This document shows positions 1 to 9,923 of a stretch of DNA of 64,000 nucleotides, piece by piece (the first letter of the stretch is position 1; every line of letters begins with the position of its first letter). The DNA is from DATBJG01 sp963790545. GTDB taxonomy: Bacteria > Acidobacteriota > Vicinamibacteria > Vicinamibacterales > JAMQPK01. Where the stretch lies: NCBI GenBank assembly GCA_963790545.1, contig CAWBPA010000024.1, forward strand, positions 558,001 through 622,000, read 5' to 3'. Position numbers and translations under genes: made by a program. The notes beneath the pieces are model-generated. The model was not told the origin of the DNA and did no database searches. It saw nothing but the letters and a program-made list of their open reading frames with translations.

Positions 1-138
1 TCCGGCCGGCTAGAAGTGGTTGACTCCAAAACTTGCAGCAAATCAGGTGATGAATCTGAAGCGAAGCCTCGTTAGGATAACATGCCCTGTCGCTGCAAGC
101 CGTCATATACTGACTTCACACGCCTGCTCGAGGACCAG

Positions 139-2203
139 ATGACCAGCCGTGTTCGTGTTGTGATCGGCGTGTGCTCGTTGATGGCGCTGGTCGTGACCGT
201 TTTCGGTCAGGGGTCAGACCAGCCGCCGCGGCCCACCTTCCGCACCGAAGCCAACTACGTCCGTGTGGACGTGTTCCCGACACGTGACGGCCAGCCTGTG
301 CCCGATCTGTTGCAGAACGACTTCGAATTATTCGACGAGGGTGTGCCGCAGAAGATTGAGCAGTTCGAGCGGGTTGTGATCAGTGGCAACATCCCGCAAC
401 AGGAGCGGCGCGAGCCCAACACTGTTGCGGCGTCCCGCGCGGAACTGAGCGATGGACGCGCACGCGTGTTCGTGCTGTTCCTCGATGCCGGGCACGTGGG
501 ACTTGGGGCGTCGCGGACGATTCGGAAGCCCCTAGTCGATACCCTCGACGACCTGATCGGTGCCGATGACCTCGTCGCCGTGATGACATCGGAGATGTCC
601 GCGGCTGACCTGACCTTCGCGCGGAAGACCACCACGATCCAGGGCTTTCTCGAGCGCAATTGGTGGGGCGCTCGCGACCGCCTCAATTCGGCCGACCCGA
701 AAGAAGAGGATTACAAGCGTTGCTATCCTGATCGCCCCGCGTTGGTGCAGGAGATGATCGACCGCCGCCGTGAAAAGCTGACGCTCGATGCGTTGGAGGA
801 TCTCGTTCGATTCGTCCGCGGCGTCCGTGAAGAGCGCAAAGCGGTTCTCATCATCACTGAAGGCTGGCGGCTCTTCCGCCCCAATAACGCCTTGTTGACC
901 CGCGACTCGGGCGACGTTCCGGGCCCGCCGCCAGTCGGGCTCGATCCACGCACCGGAAAGCTGACGATCCTCGACGGGCGGAATGCGCAGCTGGACCCGC
1001 TAGCTGAATGCGAACGGGATCGCATGATCCTGGCACAGGCCGATCACGAGCAGCAGTTCTACAGGCTTCTCGACGAAGCCAACCGTGCCAATGCGTCGTT
1101 CTATCCTGTCGATCCCAGAGGGCTGCCTGTATTCGATTCACCGATTGGGCCGGCCCCGCCGCTTCCCCTCCAAGTAGATGCGGCGATGCTGCGGACCCGT
1201 CAGAACTCGCTTCGTACGCTGGCCGAGGCCACCGATGGCCTTGCGCTCGTCAACACGAACCAGATTGCCGGAGGTCTCAAACGAATCGTCACCGATCTGT
1301 CGTCTTACTATCTGCTTGGGTATTACGCCTCGAACGTCAAGATGGACGGGAAGTTCCACAAGATTACCGTTCGGGTAAAGAGACCCGGCGTGCAGGTGCG
1401 AGCGCGACGCGGTTACCTGGCGCCAACCGAGTCGGAAGTTAATAACCCTTCGACGACGGCCGCCGCCTCGGGCGACAGTACGTCTGCCGCGGCTGCTGCC
1501 GAAGCGGCCGCCATCGAGACCGCGCTCGGCTCGCTGGGTGGATATTCGCGCGAGCTGCCTTTGCGCGTGCAGGTGGCCGCCGGCTGGAAGTCGGACACCG
1601 ATGCCGGTATCTGGGCGATTGGTGAGCTCGGGTCCGGACCAGACTGGAAAGCCGGTGGCGAGGTCGAAGTCACGGCGGCCAGTCCTGGTGGAGCGACCGT
1701 GGCGACCGGGCGCGCCCGGGTGGAGCCGGGCAGCCGCAGTTTCCGCGTTGCCCTGGAGCCTTCCACGCCGCTCGCGAGCGGGGAGTACGTCGTGCGGGTC
1801 CGCGTCCGTGGTCTCGCCGCAGAAACGATCCCCGCGACCGACATCGTTCGCCTGCAGTTGCCCAGCGCGCCGAGCGCGGTCGGGGCGGTGTTCATTCGTC
1901 GCGGTCCTCTGACGGGTAACAGGGACGTCGCGACGGCCGATCTCCGCTTTCGTCGGTACGGAGCAGCTTCGAGTGGAGGTTCCAACGACGGCAGGCACAG
2001 ACTGGACGGCGAGACTCCTCGACCGAACGGGCAAGCCGATGGCAATTCCGGTAACGGTGGCCCGGCGCTCCGATACCGATGGGCCGTCGTGGCTCACGGC
2101 GCAGCTCGCCTTGGCGCCCCTCGCAGTCGGTGACTACATCATCGAGCTGGCAGCAGGGAGCGGCGCGAGCCGGACGCTGCTGGCGTTTCGGATAGTTCCC
2201 TGA
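139..2203 (+). CDS. Secreted VWFA-domain protein of acidobacterial type (one frameshift)
   Basis: An N-terminal signal peptide (MTSRVRVVIGVCSLMALVV) is followed by a region resembling the VWFA-related proteins abundant in Acidobacteria, with a von Willebrand A-like core (VFVLFLDAGHVGL) and the typical SYYLLGYY and ARRGYLAP segments near residues 410-450. The start at 139 is preferred over an in-frame ATG at 82 because the signal peptide begins there. The reading frame breaks near 1957: removing one T restores RFRRTEQLRVEVP and carries the protein to the stop at 2203. The C-terminal half is beta-rich and probably extracytoplasmic. Function is unknown; the family is usually annotated only by domain. 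Family assignment is fairly sure and the frameshift is clear. Confidence 0.8.
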
Positions 2204-2224
2204 CGAACTTCACCACAGAACTTC

Positions 2225-2294
2225 ACCACAGAGGACACAGAGGTCACAGAGTATTTTGTTAAACGTTCTCTGTGTCCTCCGTGGCCTCTGTGGT
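2225..2294. terminator. Bidirectional hairpin built from CACAGAGG repeats
   Basis: Two long arms made of CACAGAGG-type words are nearly reverse complements of each other across a short AT-rich loop (tattttgttaaacgt). The structure lies between the stops of two convergent genes (2203 and 2313), where it would act as a two-way terminator. Confidence 0.65.
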
Positions 2295-2312
2295 GATTTG
2301 TAAAACAGATAC

Positions 2313-3227
2313 CTATTTTTTCTGTAGCTCTTTGTACGCCACCTGGATGTTGTTGCTGATCCCGCCCAGGAACGTGCTGATCGCGTAACCCTTGTACTTC
2401 GCGGGAATCTGGAACTCCATGGCCGATTGCTCGACAGTCTTGCCCGCCTTGATCTGTCCCTGCACCCAGGTGATGAAGTCCTGATTGAAGTCCGCGTACT
2501 CCTTGAGGTCGGCTGGCGTCATCAGCGGGCTGTGGCCGGTGATGATGGTATCGACCATCTTGCTCGTCGCCGCGTATGCCTTCGACACGGTCTGCGGGTA
2601 TCCGACAGCACTCCCTCCGTTGTTGCTGTCGATGATTGGCGACGTCTTCCCTGCAAACAGATCCCCCGTATGCATCGTCCGGAGTGCCGGAAACACCACG
2701 AAGGCGTCGCCGTTGGTGTGCCCGGGACCGAAGTAGTACAAGTCGACCTGGTCTTTACCGGTTCCTAGCGATAATTTGTCTTTGTAGGTCCGCTTTGGCA
2801 GGAACTTCGCCTTGTCCCCTTTGAAAGCGTCCATCCTCTCCATGTTGACCTTGGTATTCTCGTGCGCGACGAATTCGACGGTCACCGGGAAGAACTCGTT
2901 GCTCCCGTTATGGTCGCCATGCGTGTGCGTGTTGATGATGGTCGTCACAGGCTTGTCGGTCACGGTCTTGACCTTGTCAAGGATCGCTTGACCCCAGTTG
3001 GCCAACTTGGTGTCAACGAGGACAACGCCATTGGCTGTCAGGAACGCTGCCGTATTGCCCCCACCGCCGGTGATCATGAACAGGTTGTCCTTGACCTTCT
3101 CAATCTGCGCAACCGGCGGCCCCTGCACCCCTCGTCCCTGCCCCGCGGGTGGATTCTGAGCGCCTGTCAGCGTAAGAGACAGTCCACCAACTGCGATAAC
3201 TGCTCCGAGGACCAAAGCCCGTCTCAT
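2313..3227 (-). CDS. Secreted metallo-beta-lactamase-fold hydrolase, paralogue 1
   Basis: A signal peptide precedes a complete MBL-fold domain. The zinc motif HTHGDH is at about residues 101-106, a further ligand is in GPGHTNGD, and the last is in ITGHSPLM. The length (304 aa) fits periplasmic subclass-B3-like or SoxH-like members. The ATG at 3227 has a good ribosome site (ACGGAGG) and is preferred to the TTG just before it. It is one of three related genes in the first 11 kb (others at 8974 and 9924). The true substrate is unknown; a beta-lactamase role is possible but not shown. It follows the esterase gene on the same strand. Confidence 0.82.
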   Translation of the reverse strand: MRRALVLGAVIAVGGLSLTLTGAQNPPAGQGRGVQGPPVAQIEKVKDNLFMITGGGGNTAAFLTANGVVLVDTKLANWGQAILDKVKTVTDKPVTTIINTHTHGDHNGSNEFFPVTVEFVAHENTKVNMERMDAFKGDKAKFLPKRTYKDKLSLGTGKDQVDLYYFGPGHTNGDAFVVFPALRTMHTGDLFAGKTSPIIDSNNGGSAVGYPQTVSKAYAATSKMVDTIITGHSPLMTPADLKEYADFNQDFITWVQGQIKAGKTVEQSAMEFQIPAKYKGYAISTFLGGISNNIQVAYKELQKK

Positions 3228-3245
3228 CAAGACACCTCCGTAAAT

Positions 3246-3274
3246 AGTTTTCAGTTTTCAGTTTTCAGTTTTTT
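3246..3274. repeat. 7-bp tandem repeat AGTTTTC
   Basis: About four head-to-tail copies of AGTTTTC fill the gap between two minus-strand genes. The same word recurs as a hairpin at 57289-57314. It is one of several word-like spacer repeats in the window. Confidence 0.7.
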
Positions 3275-3275
3275 G

Positions 3276-4857
3276 TTACTGTTCCGGCACGCACGCAAAA
3301 TTTGCCGCGTCGTCGGTACTCCCAGCGCCCTTCCACCTTGCCACACGCCCGAATGGGCAAAGCGGTCGCGTTCGATCGACTCGTCCGGCCGTCACATGAG
3401 ACGCCACGATGTGGCCGGGCGCCTGTCCCTTCTCAACCCATTCCTCCATGACGGCCATTTTGTCGAACGTATCAGGTACCTGTTCCGCCCTGGCAATGAT
3501 TCATGCCCGGCACCATATAGAGTTGGATCGATTTTCCCACGACGGAGCGGCCCAGCCGTTCGACGACATTGTTGAAGTAGATGACGCTGTTGTCAGGGGC
3601 CACTTGCGTGTCGTTCCAGCCGTGATAGATGAGCAGCTTGCCACCACGGTCAAAGAACGGCTTCAGGTTGGCATCGGCTGTACCGAGAACCCCGTTGTCT
3701 TTCTTGTCAGCGAAATCGACGTCCGTGGCCAGATTGAACCGGCGCCAATCCCAGGTGGCATCACCAAAGACCACGTACTTGAACGCACCAAGCGCCGTGT
3801 TAATGGGCTCAGGCCCGCCGATGACCCCGAAACTCAGCTCCGAGCCGTGCCGCACACCCGGGTAGATCACCGCGCCGGTTGCCGGATGCTTGACCGACCC
3901 GTAGAGCGCGCGGACCGATTCCACCTGCGGTTCGGTCAGACATGTGGGATCGTCTGCACCCTTACACTGCAGGACTTTCGGATCGAAACGGCATGGCATC
4001 GGGTTCTCGAGCACGCCATCTTTCACGCCGTCCGAGCCGTCGCACGCCTCGAGCACCGCCTGGTGAATCACCGGATATTTCTCTGGAGGCACATAACTCT
4101 GAGGCGTCCTGTTGACGACCTGATTGACAGCAAGTCGTCCGGCATGGAGATGAATGTTGTTCCAGGCCGGGGCCCCGGCCACGACGCCATCGAAGTCGGC
4201 CGGATAGCGTTGAGCCTCGGCGAGGCCTTGCCGTCCCCCGAGCGAGCAGCCGTTCCAGAATGACAATCTCGCTGCTTTCCCGTAGTACGCCTCAATGACC
4301 GCCTTGGCCTTGATCGTCATTTCATGAACGGCCCGGTACCCGATGTCGATCACTTTCTCGGGATGTCCGAGCGCAAACTCCGCACTGTTGCCCGTGTGAC
4401 CGGTATCTGTGCTGGCAGCGGCATAGCCAGCCGTTACGGCGGCGGCCAACGGACCATACGAGATCGATCCGGCCCACCCTCCGTTGCCGACGGCTTGAAA
4501 CTTTCCGTTCCAGCCAGACTCCGGGAGCCATACTTCAATCTTGATATCGGAATCGCTGCTGGGCGTGAGCGTCGCTGCAAATCGACAGAACACCGGCAGG
4601 CCGGAATAGACGTTGGCGCCGCGACCGGCGCCCGCCGCACGACCACCTGCCTGGCCGCGCCCACCGGCGGGCGGGGCAAATGCGCCTGCCTCGACCCTCT
4701 GCGCTGATGTGATTGTCGCCTGGGGAAGCGTGAGAGCTGCCAGGCGTTCGCAGGAGGCGGATACTGCGTGGCCCACTGATTCCTGCCTGGGGGCTGCAAC
4801 CGGTGAAACGGTCGCATATGCCAGAAGACCGAGCACCGCGAGACATCGCATCCTCAT
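3276..4857 (-). CDS. Feruloyl esterase / tannase family protein (one frameshift)
   Basis: This is a signal-peptide protein of the tannase/feruloyl esterase alpha/beta-hydrolase family, which releases phenolic acids from plant polymers. The nucleophile elbow is in WNGCSLGGRQG, the cysteine typical of this family precedes the serine, and the acid and base residues fit YHGWNDTQVAP and MVPGMNHCQGG. An early stop at 3472 truncates it just after the catalytic His. Dropping one base at the GTAC near 3476 continues the frame through DTFDKMAVMEEWVEKG to the stop at 3276, which is the normal C-terminus of the family. I therefore annotate the whole span as one gene. Confidence 0.85.
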
Positions 4858-4887
4858 GGAACCTCCAGCTCATCGACCGTCGCGCAC

Positions 4888-4912
4888 GCGCACGCTAAAG
4901 CGTGCGCGCTAC
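4888..4912 (-). repeat. REP-like palindrome with GTAG foot
   Basis: A perfect 9-bp inverted repeat (GCGCACGCT / AGCGTGCGC, 2-bp loop) is followed by CTAC, so read on the minus strand the tetranucleotide GTAG stands at the foot of the stem. This is the hallmark of REP sequences mobilised by RAYT proteins. It lies between two minus-strand genes and could also act as a terminator for the dehydrogenase-to-esterase order. Confidence 0.6.
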
Positions 4913-4922
4913 TGGAACACGA

Positions 4923-6903
4923 TCAACGCTGTGGCAGTGCAAACACCAGGTACTGACCTTCACCCGCAGGCGCCTGCTCCCCCACGCGTGGGGAGAAGAG
5001 CCCGACTCCGCCGACGCAGATGGCGACGAATTGCCGTCCGTTGACCTCGTACACAGTCGGGACCCCTTCGGAGGCTGCCGGGAGATCGCGCTGCCAGAGC
5101 ATCTTGCCATTGTCCTGATCGTAGGCGCGCAGCTTCCGGTCTGATGAAGTCGCCACAAAGATCAGCCCACCGCCGGTGACCACTGGACCACCGCGCGGTG
5201 CGTGACTTCCCGCAACAGCCGCGCCTTGTGCGCCGAGTTTGGGGACCTCACCGTTTGGAATCTGCCAGAGAATCGTGCCCTTGTTCAGATCGTAGGCCGT
5301 GAGCTGCGACCAGGGGGGGCCCATCGCTGACAGTCCGTTGCTCATCAGCATGAAGTCGTACGGCGAGTTGTAAGCGTTGAAGCCGGGCCCGGCATTTGGC
5401 GGCTCCGGCGGTGGCCCCGGTGGCGGACCTCCTCGACCACGTCCGCCGGCTCGGCCACCTCCACCACCTGGACCGAGTGGGCCTCCCCCAACAGTCTCGA
5501 CACCGGGCGGGAGCAATTTGAGAAGGGTGGGGAGCTCCTTCGACACGATGTAGAGCGTCCCTTTGACAGGATCAACGGCCGAACTGCCCCAGTTGGCTCC
5601 GCCGTTGTGACCGGGCAGTTGAATGGAGCCCTGGAAGCTCGGCGGCGTGTACACGCCTTCATTGCGATAGGTGCGCAGTTGTTCGCGCAGCTTGGCCTGT
5701 TCGTCTGCAGGCAGGAAGGGATTGATGTCCTTCTCGGTAAATGACTGCCGCGCGAACGGCGGCGGCGCGGTCGGGAACGGCTGCGTCGGCCACGTCTTTT
5801 CGCCCGGGACATCTGATTGCGGAACCGGGCGCTCTTCGATTGGCCAGATTGGCTGGCCGCTCACCCGATCGAACACGAACACGAATCCCTGCTTGCTTGG
5901 CTGGGCGACAATGTCGATGTTCTTCCCATCCTTGCGGATAGTCAGCAGCTTCGGCGCAGTTGGAAGGTCGTAGTCCCACAGATCGTGGTGAATGGTCTGG
6001 AAGTGCCAGAGCCGCTTCCCAGTCCGCGCATCGAGCGCGAGCAGGCTGTTCCCGAACAGGTTGGCCCCGTGCCGGTTGCCACCGTAGAAGTCGAAACGGG
6101 CCGTCCCCGTTGGGACGTACGCAATGCCGCGCTGGACATCGACCGTGAGCTCGCTCCAGTTATGGACGCCGCCGATACTGTCCAGGGCACCATCGGGCCA
6201 TGTATCAGCGCCGTATTCGCCGCGCCGCGGCACGGTATGAAAGACCCACTTCAGCTCTCCCGTGCGTACATCGTAGGCGTGGATGTCGGCGGGATTCGCG
6301 ACGTAGGACGCCCCCTGCGCGGGTAGAGAAATGATGATCAGGTTTTCGAAGACGCGTCCCGGGTTTCCGGTCTGAAGCGGTCGCAGATTCGGAATCTCGC
6401 GACCAAGACCGCCTCGCAGATCCACTCGACCTTCCTTGCCAAAGGCGGCGACCGTCTGACCGGTGCGGGCATCGATTGCCGTCAGGAACCCCGCATTGAG
6501 ATAGAGAAGGCGTCGATCGGACCGATCGGCGCTTTCCCAATAATTGATGCCGCGGTCTCCGACCGCCCCCTCGTTGGGATGGGTCCAGATCGCTTTGCCG
6601 GTTGCCGCATCGAGCGCCACGATCGCGCGGTTCGCCGCCAGAACTGTACATGACGCCGTCCACCACGATGGGACTGAACCGCGACGAAGCCTCGCCGGTC
6701 GGGTACGTCCACGCAACGTCGAGCCTCGTCACGTTGGACTTGGTGATCTGATTGAGGGAAGAGTACTGGGAGGAATCCGATCCCCCGAGATACTGATCCC
6801 ACGTCTTGAAGTCGGGCGCTGTCGGGGTCGATCGCTGCCCGCCGACGGCAACGGTGGTGGCCATCAGCAAGCCAATGGCGATCGCATGGACGTTTCTGTG
6901 CAT
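4923..6903 (-). CDS. PQQ-dependent dehydrogenase, quinoprotein glucose/alcohol type (one frameshift)
   Basis: This is a large secreted beta-propeller quinoprotein. A signal peptide (HAIAIGLLMATTVAVGG) is followed by the family start DFKTWDQYLGGSDSSQYSSL, then repeated propeller blades such as VALDAATGKAIW, LLALDARTGKRLWHFQ and LRAYDQDNGKMLWQ, ending in YLVFALPQR. Such enzymes oxidise sugars or alcohols in the periplasm and pass electrons to the respiratory chain. A proline/glycine-rich linker (about residues 480-510) is unusual. The frame breaks at about 6645, where one extra base next to GTAC splits VVDGVMY from VLAANRAIVALD. No cytochrome domain or pqq biosynthesis gene is nearby. An alternative start is the ATG at 6924. 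Confidence 0.86.
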
Positions 6904-7030
6904 GGGCCGGTTTTTCTCCTGCATCTCACCAGGAAAAGCACGTTGGAACGGGTGCCAGATGCCGGTTATTGTATCAGCAGCGGTGAAAGGGGCTCGCGAG
7001 TCCCTCCCTCTTTTTCCAGAGGAGCGCCCA

Positions 7031-8258
7031 ATGACACGCACGATCACCACCGGAATCGTTGTGGTCCTTGCAATGGTCTCGTGGACGACGTCGGCCGACC
7101 AGCGCGGTTCGAGCGCGCCGGCCGTTCAGGGCAGCCGGGCTCACACCCCCTACTTCCCCGAGCGCCTCGACTGGCAGCACAAGCGGCCGGAGGAGGTCGG
7201 CATGTCGTCGGCGCTCGTGGCCGACGCCGTGAAGGCCGCGGTAGGAAGCGAGCTCCCGACCAACCGCGATCTTGCCACTGAGCTCGCCACGAGTTTCGGC
7301 AGAAACGAACCGTTCGACACGGTGATAGGCCCCACCAAACCGCGAGGCCCGGCCAGCGGTCTCATCGCCCACAACGGCTACATCGTTGCCGAGTGGGGTG
7401 AGCCACGCCGGGTGGACATGACGAACAGCGTAACCAAGACTTTTCTCACGACAGTCATTGGCCTGGCCTGGCAGCGTGGCCTCATCAGAAATCTGAACGA
7501 CTACGCCCGTGACTACATGCCGCCTCACGTCGAGTTGTTCGAAGCGGAACACAATCAGAAAATCACCTGGGAGCACTTGCTGCGCCAGACGAGCGACTGG
7601 CAAGGGACGTTGTGGGGAAAGCCCGACTGGGCGGATCGACCCGAAGGTCAGAGGCCTCAGGACTGGCCGAACCGGCCGCTCAGAGAACCTGGAACGCATT
7701 TCAAGTACAACGACGTGCGCGTCAATGTCATGTCGCTCGCGGCCTTACAGGTCTGGCGGCGTCCGTTGCCGCACGTGTTACGCGAGGAAATCATGGAGCC
7801 GATTGGTGCGTCATCGACGTGGCGCTGGTACGGCTACGAGAACTCGTGGGTCGAGATCGACGGGCAGAAGATTCAATCGGTGTCCGGCGGCGGCCATTGG
7901 GGCGGCGGGATGTTCATCGACGCGTACGACATGGCGCGCTTCGGCTATCTGTTTCTCCGTAACGGCAAATGGAAGGATCGGTCGATCGTGTCGGAAAAAT
8001 GGATTCAGATGGCCCGGACGCCAGGACCGGCGAACGCCACTTACGGCTTCGCCAACTGGTACCTGAACCCCGACCGCAAGCCTCTACCTTCGGCTCCCGC
8101 GACCGCAGTCCAGTTCGTCGGCGCCGGCAATAACATCATCTACATTGATTGGGAGAACGATCTCGGTGATCGTGACGCGTTGGGCAAGCGGGGTGAACGA
8201 CATCGTCGGCAAGACCATCGCATCGCTCAAGCCGCCCGCCACGACGTCGTCGCGTTAA
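7031..8258 (+). CDS. Secreted serine hydrolase, beta-lactamase/esterase class C fold (one frameshift)
   Basis: The gene encodes a signal peptide and then a class-C beta-lactamase-like (Pfam Beta-lactamase) domain. The nucleophile motif SVTK is at residues 133-136, the second motif is YND in HFKYNDVR (about residue 230), and a glycine-rich third motif is seen in GGHWGGG. The family includes esterases and D-aminopeptidases as well as beta-lactamases, so the substrate is open. The ATG at 7031 has GGAG six bases upstream. One extra G at about 8165 breaks the frame; skipping it gives DWENDLVIVTRW and a stop at 8258, the usual end of the family. Confidence 0.83.
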
Positions 8259-8294
8259 CCCGTTGCACGGGGGCTTCGCCTCTCGAGATAACCC

Positions 8295-8320
8295 GTAGCG
8301 CGGGGGCTTCAGCCCCCGCG
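8295..8320 (+). repeat. REP palindrome with GTAG foot, GCGGGGGCTTCAGCCCCCGC class
   Basis: GTAG is followed by a perfect 10-bp inverted repeat with a TC loop. A degenerate half copy (AACCCGTTGCACGGGGGCTTC) lies just upstream at about 8257-8277. It sits 37 bases after the hydrolase stop and may terminate its transcript. Confidence 0.65.
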
Positions 8321-8390
8321 ATATTGTGCAGAACGCCGAACGAGACCGGCGACCGTGTATACTGTCGTTGGTCCGCTTTCCTGAGCTCTG

Positions 8391-8723
8391 TTGCTCGCCC
8401 CGGCAGCCCGGCCGGGACCCAAGCCCCAGCCCTCATTAAAGCCGAATAACAACGGCGCACGCCTGGCGCACCCGGCCTCGAGTCCACTCGATGTGTCCGG
8501 CCGCTGGACGAGCGTCACCGACGAGGAGGGGAAGATGGTCAATCGACCGGAGGATACGAACTCTTTTGAGTTCATCGCGATGGCGACACTGCGGACTGTC
8601 CAGCTGATGCAGGGGTGCCTTCCGCGCGTTCCTCAGGGGCACAAACCGACGACCACCGCACAACTCGAGATCGTCGCGGGACACATCCTGAAAGTCGAAC
8701 GGTCAGAGCAACAGGGAGGATGA
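8391..8723 (+). CDS. Possible small protein of unknown function
   Basis: An open frame of 110 codons starts at a TTG without a clear ribosome site. From about residue 30 the composition looks protein-like (DVSGRWTSVTDEEGKM, then a short helix-rich stretch). It ends two bases before the next small gene. No family is recognised. It may be the remainder of a longer, frame-broken gene or noncoding; the call is weak. Confidence 0.3.
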   Translation: MLAPAARPGPKPQPSLKPNNNGARLAHPASSPLDVSGRWTSVTDEEGKMVNRPEDTNSFEFIAMATLRTVQLMQGCLPRVPQGHKPTTTAQLEIVAGHILKVERSEQQGG

Positions 8724-8724
8724 A

Positions 8725-8946
8725 ATGTCAACCAGGACTTTCCAGTGGGTAGTAATGACGTGCTGGTCGGCGATCCTGGTGGCCTTCGTGACGCTTGTCA
8801 TCTCGCAACGCATCTCGACGTCAGGCGCGAGGTGGGTTGGCGTGTGCTTTCTGATCGGTCTGGCGACCGTTCTGAAGATTATCGGGAACGGCACAGCGGC
8901 CGCTCCCGTCTCACGACTCCTGCACGATAAGTTCTCAGGGTTCTAG
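8725..8946 (+). CDS. Small two-helix membrane protein
   Basis: The 73-aa product has two clear membrane segments (WVVMTCWSAILVAFVTLVI and GVCFLIGLATVLKII). A strong ribosome site (GGGAGGA) lies eight bases before the ATG. The stop is inside the left arm of a terminator hairpin shared with the convergent gene. No family is recognised; possible roles such as accessory subunit or regulator are only guesses. Confidence 0.6.
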   Translation: MSTRTFQWVVMTCWSAILVAFVTLVISQRISTSGARWVGVCFLIGLATVLKIIGNGTAAAPVSRLLHDKFSGF

Positions 8947-8968
8947 GGTTAGAACCCACTAGAACCCT
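8937..8968. terminator. Bidirectional terminator hairpin
   Basis: AGGGTTCTAG and CTAGAACCCT form a perfect 10-bp stem. An alternative inner stem (GGGTTCTA/TAGAACCC) is also possible. It lies between convergent stops at 8946 and 8974 and overlaps the first. Confidence 0.7.
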
Positions 8969-8973
8969 ATCCG

Positions 8974-9912
8974 CTATTTGACTTCGTCGTACACAACCTG
9001 CACATTGCTCTTCAGGCGCGCGGGCATCGGCGCGGTGTAACCCGTGTACTTGGCCGGCATCGCCCAGCCGTTGGCGATGTCGTCCACCGACTTTCCGGCC
9101 TTCTTGCCCTCACGGACGGCAGCGAGAAAGTCGCGATTGAACTGCGCATAGTCCCGTAAGTCTGCCACCGTCATCTGCGTGCTGTGACCCGTAATGATGG
9201 TGTCGATCTCCTTTGCCGCGCTGTCTGCGGCCTTGGCCAGCGTATCCCCAATCAACACACCGCTGCCGCCGTTGTTCGCGTCAAGGAGAGGAAGGTTCTT
9301 TCCGGAGAAGATATCCCCGGCGTGCAGGATCCGGAGCGCCGGAAAGAACACCCAGGCGTCGCCGTCGGTGTGACCCCTGCCAAAATAGCGCAGCTCGATT
9401 CGTTCGTTGCCACTGCCGATCGTCATCGTGTCTTTGAAGGTCCGCTTCGCCATGCCCTTGCCGTTGTTGGCCTTGAAGATGTTCGGGGGAGGCCCGCCAG
9501 CCGGCGGCGTGATGCCGGTGACCGCCCGCATCTCTTCCATGTTCTTCTTCGTGTTTTCATGCACGACGATATCGACCGTGGTCGGGAACTCGACGTTGCC
9601 GCTCACGTGATCGCCATGAGTGTGGGTATTGATGATCATCGTGATGGGTTTGTCGGTGAGCGTCTTGATCTTGTCCAGCAGCGGCTGACCCCATCCCGGG
9701 TTCTTCGTATCGACGACGACCACGCCGTTCGCGGTGATGAACACGCCGCTATTACCACCGCCGCCTCGAAGAACGAAGAAATTGTCCTTCAGTTTCTCCA
9801 CCTCGACGACGCGAGGGGCTTGAGCGCCGGCTGGCGCCTGCTGAACTGCGCCCACGGCCATCGAGAACGCCCCGAATGCCACGAGGGCAACGAGCACAAC
9901 AGTCCTTCTCAT
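8974..9912 (-). CDS. Secreted metallo-beta-lactamase-fold hydrolase, paralogue 2
   Basis: The 312-aa product has a signal peptide ending near VGAVQQA and a complete MBL fold. The motif HTHGDH is at about residues 97-102, with FGRGHTDGD and ITGHSTQMT supplying the later zinc ligands. It is clearly related to the protein at 2313 (shared MIINTHTHGDH, ANNGGS and DLRDYAQFN-type segments) and more distantly to the gene directly upstream. The ATG at 9912 is chosen because GGAGGG precedes it; an in-frame GTG at 9927 overlaps the upstream stop. It is probably cotranscribed with the 9924 gene. Substrate unknown. Confidence 0.85.
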   Translation of the reverse strand: MRRTVVLVALVAFGAFSMAVGAVQQAPAGAQAPRVVEVEKLKDNFFVLRGGGGNSGVFITANGVVVVDTKNPGWGQPLLDKIKTLTDKPITMIINTHTHGDHVSGNVEFPTTVDIVVHENTKKNMEEMRAVTGITPPAGGPPPNIFKANNGKGMAKRTFKDTMTIGSGNERIELRYFGRGHTDGDAWVFFPALRILHAGDIFSGKNLPLLDANNGGSGVLIGDTLAKAADSAAKEIDTIITGHSTQMTVADLRDYAQFNRDFLAAVREGKKAGKSVDDIANGWAMPAKYTGYTAPMPARLKSNVQVVYDEVK

Positions 9913-9923
9913 AACATCCCTCC

